The translations under genes were made by a program, and so were the position numbers. The notes beneath the pieces were generated by a model that saw only the letters and a list, made by a program, of their open reading frames with translations, was not told where the DNA came from and did no database searches. 37,446 bases of DNA. Source: Collinsella aerofaciens (lineage in GTDB: Bacteria; Actinomycetota; Coriobacteriia; Coriobacteriales; Coriobacteriaceae). The stretch's first letter is position 1. The number at the start of each line of letters is the position of its first letter. The stretch is from NCBI RefSeq assembly GCF_015558785.1, contig NZ_JADMOP010000018.1:1-37446 (forward strand), in the 5' to 3' direction. Of the stretch, positions 8,178 to 15,648 are shown one piece after another.

Positions 8178-8999
8178 ATGCCCTACCTGCTTTCTTGTGA
8201 CATTCATACCCATACGATGTTCTCTGCGCATGCATATTCGACCATTGAGGAGAATGTGTACTGGGCGGCAGAGCGTGGTCTGCAGGTGCTCGGATCTGCC
8301 GACCATTTGAGCTCTATGGTTACGGCTTGCCCCAATGACCTGCGCAGTTACCAGTTCTTTATCAACCAGGATATCTGGCCGCGCATTTGGAGCGGCGTGC
8401 TGGTGCTGCGTGGTGCCGAGGCCGATATCGTTTCGCTGGACGGAAGCCTGTTTGGCGAGGACACTCCTGTCACGCTCGATATTGCCGGCGATTCGTACAG
8501 CCGTCAGCATTCGCTGTTCGATTTGGTTACGCGTAATTTGGATTATTTGGTTGCGAGCGTGCATAATCCGCAGATTGCTGAGGGCGCGACGCTGGCCCAG
8601 ACGACCGAGATGTATATCAATGCCCTGGAGCACCCCAAGGTGTTCATGCTGGGTCACACGGGGCGTTCGGGCGTGCCGTTCGATATCGACGAGGTGCTGT
8701 TGGCAGCTAAGGCCAAGCACAAGATTATCGAGATCAACAACCATAGTCTTGAACACGGTGTCGACACTGAGCATTGGGCCGTATGCCGCAAGATTGCCGA
8801 GCGCTGCGCCGAGCTGGGCGTGGGCATTGGCGTGTCGACCGATGCCCACATTGGCATGGCCATTGGCAAGCTCGATCACGCGCGCAAGATGCTCGACGAG
8901 ATTCACTTCCCACTGGATTTGATCGTGACGCGCGACCGCGAGACGCTGCTGTGCGAGATGGCGGCAGCCGGCGTGTGCGATCTGCGCAATGGGATGTAG
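8178..8999 (+). CDS. PHP-domain phosphatase (YcdX-like)
   Basis: A 273-residue metal-dependent phosphoesterase of the PHP superfamily. The trinuclear metal site is marked by DIHTHTMFSAHA (about 8-19), ADHLSSM (about 41-47), the Glu in GAEADI (about 79-84), HNPQ (about 132-135), LGHTGRSG (about 156-163) and STDAHIG (about 218-224). Length matches YcdX-type phosphatases rather than histidinol phosphatase (HisK) or the polymerase PHP domain. The physiological substrate is unknown. The start follows ATAAGGAGACCTG. It is monocistronic with its own promoter and a terminator 3' to it. Confidence 0.88.
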   Translation: MPYLLSCDIHTHTMFSAHAYSTIEENVYWAAERGLQVLGSADHLSSMVTACPNDLRSYQFFINQDIWPRIWSGVLVLRGAEADIVSLDGSLFGEDTPVTLDIAGDSYSRQHSLFDLVTRNLDYLVASVHNPQIAEGATLAQTTEMYINALEHPKVFMLGHTGRSGVPFDIDEVLLAAKAKHKIIEINNHSLEHGVDTEHWAVCRKIAERCAELGVGIGVSTDAHIGMAIGKLDHARKMLDEIHFPLDLIVTRDRETLLCEMAAAGVCDLRNGM

Positions 9000-9020
9000 C
9001 GGAGTTTATAAACCAAGCGA

Positions 9021-9050
9021 AGGGGGCGGCCCAGGCGGGTCGCCCCCTTT
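9021..9050. terminator. terminator between PHP gene and rlmD
   Basis: GGGGGCGGCCC (9022-9032) pairs with GGGTCGCCCCC (9037-9047, one G-T pair), then TTTC. It serves mainly the plus-strand gene; the convergent rlmD may use it weakly. Confidence 0.8.
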
Positions 9051-9077
9051 CTTGTCCCAAAAATCTACTGAGGTTGG

Positions 9078-10526
9078 TTAGCAGCGTTCGAGGACCGCTA
9101 CGGTTTCGGTGTGGTCGGTGTGAGGGAACATGTCGACTGGCGTGATCTTGAGCAGGCGATAGCCTCCGTCGAGGAGCTGGTGCAGGTCGCGCTCTTGGGT
9201 CACGGGGTTGCAGCTGATATAGGTGATGCGGCGCGGCTTAAGTGCGCAGGCAGCTTCGAGGAACTCGGGCGTGGAGCCGGCGCGCGGCGGGTCGATGGAA
9301 AGAACGTCGACGCGTTCGTTGTTGTCGGCGGCATCCAGGATGTAGTCGGTGGCGTCGTCGGCCATAAACCAAGCGCTGCGGGTGAGGCCGTTGAGCTCGG
9401 CATTGCGACGTGCGTCGGCAATGCCCGCCGGGTTGCGCTCAACGCCGAGCAGCATAATGCCGATACCCTTGTTCTGGGCATCTTTAGCTGCGCAAAGACC
9501 GATGGTACCGCTGCCGCAGTAGGCATCCATGAGCACATCGCCCTGGTGCAAATCCATGCCGTCGATAGCGAGCTGATAGAGCAGCTCGGTCTGTTGCGGG
9601 TTGGTCTGATAAAACGCGGTGGGGGAGATGTCGAATTCGCAGCCGAGCAGCTGGTCGCGCATGCATTCGGCGCCATACACGATGCGGGTTTCCTCGCCGA
9701 GGATGGCGTTGCCGGGGCGTCCGTTGATGTTTTGGGCGACGGTGACGATGCGCGGATCGAGTGCGGCGACAGCCTCAAAGAACTCCTGCGCATGCGGCAA
9801 GTCGCGCTGAGCGGTCACGAGCGTGACCATGACCTGGTCGGTACGCCAACCGCAGCGGACGACGGCATAGCGAAGCAAACCAAGATGCTTGTCCTCATTA
9901 AAGGCGGGAATATGCAGCCGCTCAGCTTCGCGTGCGATGCCGTTGAGAATCTGACGGGCGCCCGGTGCCTCGACGGGGCATTCGGGTACGGCAACGATCT
10001 TGTGCGTGCCGCGCTCAAAGAAACCGCAACGGACAGCGCCCTCCTTACCGGGAGCAAAGGGAGTGGCGGCCTTATGGCGAAAACCGCGCGGCGCAGGATA
10101 TTTGCCCGGGTCGCCCAGGGTGACACCCATGCCACGAATAGGATCTACAGCAATGCCCTCACGCTCACAAAGCGAAGCAAAAAGCTCCTCCATAGCAGCC
10201 TGCTTAGCTGCCAACTGCTTTTTATAAGGACGATTGAGCGCCGTGCACCCACCGCAAGATTTCATGATCGAACAGGGAGACTTGGGGTCCACGGCCTTAC
10301 GCGCAGACGAAACCCGATCTTTATGCGAGCGCTTGGAACGAGTCTGAGGCGCTTTATCCCCGCCTCGACGAGAGTCAGAACGCTTGGCCTTAGCCTTGCC
10401 CTTGGCCGACTTACCCTTCGCGTCCTGAGACGACTTGGATTTCTTAGAAGATTTTTTCTCCTCTGACCCCTCAGCCGCCTCGATCAAAGCACGACGAGCC
10501 TTACGCTCCGCACGAGATTCTGCCAT
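9078..10526 (-). CDS. rlmD: 23S rRNA (uracil-5-)-methyltransferase, RlmD/RumA-like
   Basis: A 482-residue SAM-dependent RNA m5U methyltransferase. Four cysteines (C85, C91, C94 in CSIMKSCGGC, and C183 in PECPVE) match the iron-sulfur ligands of RumA. The SAM motif LMDAYCGSGTIG is at about 332-343, DPPRAG at about 412-417, and the catalytic Cys is C439 in YISCNP. Instead of an N-terminal TRAM domain the first ~75 residues are Lys/Ser/Arg-rich and probably disordered, perhaps a substitute RNA-binding tail. The enzyme could methylate U1939 or U747, or both as in Gram-positive RlmCD. Start: ATG after GTGGGG. It is divergent from the amino-acid importer. Confidence 0.88.
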   Translation of the reverse strand: MAESRAERKARRALIEAAEGSEEKKSSKKSKSSQDAKGKSAKGKAKAKRSDSRRGGDKAPQTRSKRSHKDRVSSARKAVDPKSPCSIMKSCGGCTALNRPYKKQLAAKQAAMEELFASLCEREGIAVDPIRGMGVTLGDPGKYPAPRGFRHKAATPFAPGKEGAVRCGFFERGTHKIVAVPECPVEAPGARQILNGIAREAERLHIPAFNEDKHLGLLRYAVVRCGWRTDQVMVTLVTAQRDLPHAQEFFEAVAALDPRIVTVAQNINGRPGNAILGEETRIVYGAECMRDQLLGCEFDISPTAFYQTNPQQTELLYQLAIDGMDLHQGDVLMDAYCGSGTIGLCAAKDAQNKGIGIMLLGVERNPAGIADARRNAELNGLTRSAWFMADDATDYILDAADNNERVDVLSIDPPRAGSTPEFLEAACALKPRRITYISCNPVTQERDLHQLLDGGYRLLKITPVDMFPHTDHTETVAVLERC

Positions 10527-10635
10527 GAATTAACCCCACTAATTTACAAATTGAAATCTGAAAGCATTGTACCGTGCCAAGTTAGCAGACGATATGCAAG
10601 CGCCCATTTCATGTCAGCGATAAGTCCAACGATGT

Positions 10636-10782
10636 TTGCCCGGCGTGGGCGGGGAGCGGCGCGTAATTAAGTTTATCGCGAGTTCCGCACGCAAAGGAAA
10701 GCACTTAATGTGCTTTCCGTCTTGCGCAGGACTGTAGAGCAGGAAACTTAATTACGCGCCGCTCCCCGCCCACGCCGGGCAA
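10636..10782. repeat. 147-bp nested palindrome (39-bp perfect arms, 69-nt centre)
   Basis: Arms 10636-10674 and 10744-10782 are perfect reverse complements. The 69-nt centre holds its own hairpin, GGAAAGCAC-ttaat-GTGCTTTCC, closed by GCAA/TTGC, with unpaired internal loops of 16 and 18 nt. Both flanking genes point away from it, so it cannot be a terminator for either. A second element with the same layout and an equally 69-nt centre is at 37166-37290. It could be a mobile palindrome, a folded DNA site or a non-coding RNA. Confidence 0.85.
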
Positions 10783-10790
10783 CCTCTCCC

Positions 10791-10819
10791 TTGTACTTTA
10801 TCAAGGTAGAGTGTATGAT
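10791..10819 (+). promoter_or_regulatory. promoter of the amino-acid ABC importer
   Basis: TTGTAC (10791-10796) and TATGAT (10814-10819) with an ideal 17-nt spacer; transcription would start near 10826, about 50 nt before the start codon. Confidence 0.7.
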
Positions 10820-10837
10820 TCTGGACGTTACACGACT

Positions 10838-10857
10838 CACTTTACTTAACTAAAGTG
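10838..10857. promoter_or_regulatory. candidate operator CACTTTACTTAACTAAAGTG
   Basis: A 20-bp inverted repeat with 7-bp arms (CACTTTA/TAAAGTG), lying just downstream of the predicted transcription start, where a bound repressor would block elongation. Its 16-bp core differs from a site before ilvE (35892-35907) at only two positions. Confidence 0.6.
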
Positions 10858-10875
10858 CCATCAAGGGGGAATACC

Positions 10876-11736
10876 ATGAACACCGATATGTCTCGTCGTC
10901 AGTTTGTTGGTCTAGCCGGCTCGCTCGCCACGGTGCTGGGCCTTGGTCTTGTCGGTTGCGGCGGTGGTGCCGGCAAGGGCTCTGCTGCCGGTTCTGCCGC
11001 AGCCAAGGATGTGAAGGGCGCTGCGGAGTCCAAGAAGCTCGTGGTGGGCTTTGATAAGTCCTATCCTCCGTACGGCTTTGTGGGCGACGATGGCGAGTAC
11101 ACCGGCTTTGATCTCGATCTGGCCAAGGCTGTTGCCGATAAGCAGGGCTGGGAGGTCAAATACGAGGCCATCGACTGGGACGCCAAGGATACGCTGCTTA
11201 ACTCGGGCGCCATCAACTGCATCTGGAACGGCTTTACCATGGAGGGCCGTGAGGACGACTACACGTTCTCCGAGCCGTACATGCTCAACGAGCAGGTGCT
11301 GGTGGTAAAGAAGGATGCAGGCGTCAAGAGCTGGGACGATCTTGCCGGCAAGACCGTGATTACCCAGACCGATTCCGCTGCGCAGGATGTGCTCGAGGGT
11401 GACCAGAAGGATCTGGCGGCGACGTTTGCCACGCTCGACACGATCGGCGAGTACAACACGGCCTTTATGCAGCTCGAGAGCGGCGCGGTCGATGCCGTGG
11501 CGTGCGATCTTTCGATTGCCCAGTATCAGCTTGCCGCCAAGCCCGATGCCTATACGCAGCTTGATGAGCCGCTGTCCAGCGAGCACTACGCCGTTGGCTT
11601 TAAGAAGGGCGACACCAAGTCGGCCGATGCTGTAGCCGAGTCGCTCAAGGCGCTCTACGAGGACGGCACGGTCAAGGACCTCTGCGATAAATATTCAAGC
11701 TATGGTTTGTCTTTCGATAATTGGGTGCTCAAGTAA
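10876..11736 (+). CDS. amino-acid ABC transporter, substrate-binding lipoprotein
   Basis: A 286-residue SBP family 3 protein that captures a polar amino acid outside the cell and delivers it to the permease encoded next. The N-terminus has a twin-arginine-like SRRQFVGLAG and a lipobox with lipidated C28 (LVGC), so it is probably a Tat-exported lipoprotein. A Gly/Ala/Ser linker (29-45) precedes the two-lobed domain, which opens with KLVVGFDKSYPPYGF and has the family's GFDLDLAKAVA and WNGFTMEGRED stretches. The ligand cannot be assigned. The start at 10876 follows AAGGGGGAATACC; the frame is open seven codons further up. The stop shares one base with the permease start. Confidence 0.93.
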   Translation: MNTDMSRRQFVGLAGSLATVLGLGLVGCGGGAGKGSAAGSAAAKDVKGAAESKKLVVGFDKSYPPYGFVGDDGEYTGFDLDLAKAVADKQGWEVKYEAIDWDAKDTLLNSGAINCIWNGFTMEGREDDYTFSEPYMLNEQVLVVKKDAGVKSWDDLAGKTVITQTDSAAQDVLEGDQKDLAATFATLDTIGEYNTAFMQLESGAVDAVACDLSIAQYQLAAKPDAYTQLDEPLSSEHYAVGFKKGDTKSADAVAESLKALYEDGTVKDLCDKYSSYGLSFDNWVLK

Positions 11737-12389
11737 TGTCTATTCAGGTCATGATGCAGATGCTTGGCCAGGGATTCTTGGTCAGTTTGCAGTTGTTTGT
11801 GCTGACACTGCTGGGGTCGATTCCGCTGGGAATCCCCGTGGCGTTTATGCGCATGAGCAAAATCGCGCCGCTTCGCTGGATTGCGCGCATCTACATTTCG
11901 GTCATGCGCGGTACGCCGCTCATGCTGCAGATGTTTGCCATCTACTTTGCCCCGTACTACGTGTTTGGCATTTCGCTCACGCCCGATTCCAAGTGGACGG
12001 CGTGCGTCGTGGCGTTCATCATCAACTACGCCGGTTACTTTGCCGAGATCTATCGCTCGGGCTTGCAGTCCATTCCGCGCGGTCAATACGAGGCTGCCGA
12101 GGTGCTGGGCTATTCGCGCGTGCAGACGTTTCTGTATATCGTGATGCCGCAGGTCGCCAAGCGTATTCTGCCGGCGATGGGCAACGAGATCATCACGCTG
12201 GTCAAGGACACGTCGCTGGCGTTTGCCATTGGCGTGGGTGAGATGTTCTCGACGGCCAAGGCGCTGGTCGCCTCGCAGGTGAGCATGGTGCCGTTTGCGA
12301 TCGCGGCGCTGATTTACTGGGTCTTTAATTTCGTCGTCGAGATGCTGCTGGGCGCCGCCGAGAAAAAATTGGATTACTACCATGATTAA
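11736..12389 (+). CDS. amino-acid ABC transporter permease (HisMQ type)
   Basis: A 217-residue inner-membrane permease with about five hydrophobic segments. The EAA loop that contacts the ATPase is clear: EAAEVLGYSRVQTFLYIVMP at about residues 115-134, followed by NEIITLVKDTSLAF. MRGTPLMLQ (about 56-64) is the usual HisMQ signature. The start overlaps the preceding stop (TAATG) without a strong ribosome-binding site, so translation is probably coupled; an alternative ATG is five codons in. It overlaps the ATPase gene by 8 nt. Confidence 0.93.
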   Translation: MSIQVMMQMLGQGFLVSLQLFVLTLLGSIPLGIPVAFMRMSKIAPLRWIARIYISVMRGTPLMLQMFAIYFAPYYVFGISLTPDSKWTACVVAFIINYAGYFAEIYRSGLQSIPRGQYEAAEVLGYSRVQTFLYIVMPQVAKRILPAMGNEIITLVKDTSLAFAIGVGEMFSTAKALVASQVSMVPFAIAALIYWVFNFVVEMLLGAAEKKLDYYHD

Positions 12390-13146
12390 TTCGGTAATGA
12401 ATATATCGAACGCGCGTAAGGCGTTTGGCGGCAATGAGGTGCTCAAGGATATCTCGCTTGAGGTGAAGCGTGGCGAGGTCGTGGCGATTATCGGGCCTTC
12501 GGGTGGCGGCAAGTCCACGCTGCTGCGGTGTGCCACGCTGCTCGAGACACTCGACGGAGGCTCGCTCTCGTTTGGCGACCTTGCCGTTGCGACGGATGCG
12601 GGTTCGGGCGCGGTCTATGCGAAGGGCGATGTGCCCAAGCAGGCGCGCTCGCGATTCGGCCTGGTGTTCCAAAATTACAACCTGTTCCCGCACTATACGG
12701 TGATGAAAAACATCACCGATGCGCCGATTCGCGTGCTTAAGCGTCCGCGCGAGCAGGCGGAAGCCCGCGCTCACGAGCTGATTGCACAAATGGGGCTGAC
12801 GGGCAACGAGAACAAGGTGCCGTGTGAGCTTTCGGGCGGTCAGCAACAGCGTGTGAGTATCGCCCGCGCCCTGGCGCTCGATCCGGAAATCTTATTCTTT
12901 GACGAGCCGACCTCGGCGCTCGATCCCGAGCTAACGGCCGAGGTGCTGCGTGTCATTAAAGACCTGGCGGCGCAGAATATGACGATGGTGATCGTGACCC
13001 ATGCGATGCAGTTTGCGCGCGATGTTGCCGATCGCGTGGTCTTTATGGACGGAGGCCGCATTGTCGAGGAGGGCCCGGCCGAGCAGGTTATCGATCATCC
13101 GCGTGAGCAACGTACCCGTGAGTTCTTGAGTCGTATCGAGGGCTAA
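12382..13146 (+). CDS. amino-acid ABC transporter ATP-binding protein (GlnQ type)
   Basis: A 254-residue ATPase that powers the importer. Walker A GPSGGGKST is at about 38-46, the Q-loop at FQNYNLFPHYTV (about 95-106), signature LSGGQQQR at about 152-159, Walker B with catalytic Glu in ILFFDEPTSALD (about 171-182) and the switch His in VTHAMQ (about 209-214). A slight insertion between Walker A and the Q-loop (about 60-90) lengthens it relative to the ~240-residue norm. Last gene of the operon. Confidence 0.95.
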   Translation: MINSVMNISNARKAFGGNEVLKDISLEVKRGEVVAIIGPSGGGKSTLLRCATLLETLDGGSLSFGDLAVATDAGSGAVYAKGDVPKQARSRFGLVFQNYNLFPHYTVMKNITDAPIRVLKRPREQAEARAHELIAQMGLTGNENKVPCELSGGQQQRVSIARALALDPEILFFDEPTSALDPELTAEVLRVIKDLAAQNMTMVIVTHAMQFARDVADRVVFMDGGRIVEEGPAEQVIDHPREQRTREFLSRIEG

Positions 13147-13168
13147 GCTCAGCTATGTATTGAGAAGA

Positions 13169-13208
13169 AGCCGCCGCGGGTCTTATGGACTGCGGCGGCT
13201 TTTATTTG
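13169..13208 (+). terminator. terminator of the ABC importer operon
   Basis: AGCCGCCGC (13169-13177) pairs perfectly with GCGGCGGCT (13192-13200), followed by TTTATTTG. Confidence 0.85.
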
Positions 13209-13443
13209 TATCGATGGGGTTTAATAATCGCCTGGCATACTTGCTCCGTCCTCTCGCCGCCTGTATTCATACGTGCGCCGAAAGGTATGCATGGACAGCC
13301 GCCCGTGAGGGTAGGGTGGTGGCATAGGACATTTGGAGGGTGAGTCGGCTCGGCTGCCGACCATGCTGCTCCCGGGATGGCACCGACCGCGAACTCTCCC
13401 CGTTGGCGTCGCGCATTGCGCGCGGCCCTGCAAGGAGGTCATC
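13209..13443 (+). other. leader region of the EF-G-like gene
   Basis: About 235 bp without a convincing gene. It contains CATAC/GTATG arms around 13268-13290 and a small hairpin GTCGGC-tcggct-GCCGAC near 13343-13360. An upstream extension of the next gene's frame is open here, but it lacks a ribosome-binding site. I cannot match it to a known riboswitch class. Confidence 0.35.
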
Positions 13444-15519
13444 ATGGGTGCTCCCAAGACCGGTAACGTAAGGAACGTGGTGCTCGTAGGCCAAGGCGGG
13501 GTGGGCAAGACTTCACTCGCCGAGGCCATGCTCCACCTTTCCGGCAAGACCGCCCGCCTGGGCGGCCACGACGGCACCAAGCCCACGCTCGACTATGACC
13601 CCGAAGAGGTCAAGCGTGCATTTTCCATCTCGACGACCATCGCGCCGATCGACTGGAAGGGCGCGCGCATCAATGTGCTCGATGCCCCGTGCTACCCCGA
13701 TTTTATCGGCGACGCCTTTGCCGCGATGAGCGTCTGCGAGACGGCTCTGTTTGTGGTCGACGCCGAGGCCGGCCCGCAGCCTACGACGGTTAAGCTCTGG
13801 TATGCCGCCGAGGACCTGCGACTGGCGCGTGCGGTGTTCGTAAACCGCCTGTCGCGCTCCGAGGCCAGCTTTGCGACCACGATGGACCTGCTGCAAGAGC
13901 GCTTTGGCACGCGCCTGGGCGCCGTGACCCTTCCCTGGGGCGAGGGCGAGGACTTTGACGGCATCATCGACCTGGTGCGCATGAAGGCGCGCCATTGCAA
14001 CGGCACCGAAGCCGTTGAGTCGGAGATTCCCGAGGAGTATCGTGCCCAGGCCGAGGAAGCCCATGACCATCTGTGCGAGCTGGTGGCCGAGGCTGACGAC
14101 GAACTGATGATGAAGTACTTGGAAGGCGAGGAGACGCTGACGCAGGAGGAGCTTGAAGGCCTGCTGTCGAAGGCGATCGCCGAGCGCATCTTTGTGCCGG
14201 TCTTTGCGGGCGATTGCATTAAGGAGCAGGGCGTCAACTCGCTGATGGACGACATCGCCACATACTTCCCGGCGCCGACCGACTACGGCGAGATGCCGCT
14301 TATCGACGGCGATTCGCTCAAGATTTCAAGCGACGATGATCGTCCGGTGGCGTTTGTGTTTAAGACCCTGGCCGATCCGCAGCAGGGTCGCATCAGCTTT
14401 ATTAAGGTGCTGACGGGTACGCTTGAGCCGGGCCTTGAGCTGGTCAACGCGCGCACGCGCAAGGGCGACCGTCTGGCTCACCTGTATGTGATGTGCGGCC
14501 GCGACATGACCGAGGTCGGTCACGCCTATGCCGGCGACATTATCGTGGCACCCAAGCTGGCGGCCGAGACGGGCGATACGCTCTCGATTACCGGCAAGGT
14601 CGAGGCTGCGGCGTTTAAGTTCCCCAACTCGCAGTACCGCATCGCCATCGAGGCCGAGAATCGCGGCGACGAAGAGAAGCTCTACACGTTTATCGAGAAG
14701 GCCTGCAAGGCCGATCCGACCATGAGCATCGATCGTGACGAGGAGACGGGCCAGACCATTATCTCCGCCGTTGGTGAGGCGCAGGTTTCGGTGCTGCTCA
14801 ACCGTTTGGAGGATCGCACCAAGGTCGTGGCCAAGAGCGTGCCGATCCGCATTCCGTATCGCGAGACCATTCGCCGTACGGCAAGCGCGCAGGGCCGCCA
14901 CAAGAAACAGACTGGCGGTGCCGGTCAGTATGGCGACTGCTGGCTGCGCGTTGAGCCGCTCATTGGGCCCGACGGCACGAGCGATGGCTATGAGTTTGTA
15001 GACGAGGTCGCGGGTGGCCGCATCCCGCGCTCGCTCATCCCCGCCGTGGACAAGGGTGTCCAGGAGACCATGAAGGACGGCATCATTGCCGGCTACCCGC
15101 TCACGGGCATTCGCGTGGCTGTGTACGACGGCTCGTATCACAGCGTCGACTCCAACGAGATGGCGTTCCGCGCGGCGGCTCGCATCGGCCTGCGCAAGGC
15201 GTGCGCCGATGCCGACCCGGTGGTGCTGGAGCCCATCGAGGAAATCACGGTGACTATTCCCGAAAGCTACGCCGGCGCTGTGATGGGCGACATCTCGGCA
15301 TCGCGCGGTCGCGTGACGGGTATGGAGACCGATGAGCGCGGCGACACCGTGGTCATTGCCCAGGCGCCGCTGGCAGAGCTGACGGATTATTCGACGCGCC
15401 TGCGCTCTATCACGCGCGGCACGGGTGACTTTACCATGAAGCCCGCTGGCTACGAGCAGGTTCCCTACGATGTTCAGGCCAAGCTGGTCGAGCGCTATGA
15501 GGAGGGCCGCGCCAAGTAG
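13444..15519 (+). CDS. EF-G-like translation GTPase (EF-G2 type) with altered G motifs
   Basis: A 691-residue EF-G paralogue. The P-loop GQGGVGKTS is near residues 14-22. Domains II-V follow: QQGRISFIKVLTGTL (II), QTGGAGQYGDCWLRVEPL (IV) and the C-terminal GAVMGDISASRGRVTGME (V). The family has a diverged G domain, and here G3 reads DAPCYPDF instead of DTPGHVDF and G4 reads NRLS instead of NKxD, so guanine specificity and hydrolysis may be changed. The start at 13444 has AAGGAGG upstream; the frame is open 37 codons further up without support. Role unknown: a ribosome-associated stress or recycling factor is plausible, the main elongation factor is not. Confidence 0.85.
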   Translation: MGAPKTGNVRNVVLVGQGGVGKTSLAEAMLHLSGKTARLGGHDGTKPTLDYDPEEVKRAFSISTTIAPIDWKGARINVLDAPCYPDFIGDAFAAMSVCETALFVVDAEAGPQPTTVKLWYAAEDLRLARAVFVNRLSRSEASFATTMDLLQERFGTRLGAVTLPWGEGEDFDGIIDLVRMKARHCNGTEAVESEIPEEYRAQAEEAHDHLCELVAEADDELMMKYLEGEETLTQEELEGLLSKAIAERIFVPVFAGDCIKEQGVNSLMDDIATYFPAPTDYGEMPLIDGDSLKISSDDDRPVAFVFKTLADPQQGRISFIKVLTGTLEPGLELVNARTRKGDRLAHLYVMCGRDMTEVGHAYAGDIIVAPKLAAETGDTLSITGKVEAAAFKFPNSQYRIAIEAENRGDEEKLYTFIEKACKADPTMSIDRDEETGQTIISAVGEAQVSVLLNRLEDRTKVVAKSVPIRIPYRETIRRTASAQGRHKKQTGGAGQYGDCWLRVEPLIGPDGTSDGYEFVDEVAGGRIPRSLIPAVDKGVQETMKDGIIAGYPLTGIRVAVYDGSYHSVDSNEMAFRAAARIGLRKACADADPVVLEPIEEITVTIPESYAGAVMGDISASRGRVTGMETDERGDTVVIAQAPLAELTDYSTRLRSITRGTGDFTMKPAGYEQVPYDVQAKLVERYEEGRAK

Positions 15520-15552
15520 CGTGTGGTTTTGCCTGCAATGTGGACGCTGACG

Positions 15553-15590
15553 AAAAGGCCGCCCTGGGTAATCCAGGGCGGCCTTTTTTG
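15553..15590 (+). terminator. terminator after the EF-G-like gene
   Basis: AAAAGGCCGCCCTGG (15553-15567) pairs perfectly with 15573-15587 around GTAAT, with a T-run at its end. The A-rich left arm also lets it work for the convergent nuclease gene. Confidence 0.88.
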
Positions 15591-15648
15591 ATCCCATGGG
15601 GACGGAGGAAAACGAATCATTTTTGGGTTACGGGCGGTGCGGTCGGCA

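Noticed and set aside
9111-10466. 451-codon plus-strand frame antisense to rlmD
   Set aside because: RlmD shows all catalytic and iron-sulfur motifs on the minus strand; this frame has none and no ribosome-binding site.
10636-10782. Invertible (phase-variable) promoter flanked by inverted repeats
   Set aside because: The 69-nt centre holds a hairpin and no promoter, the real promoter lies outside the repeats at 10791, and no recombinase gene is adjacent.
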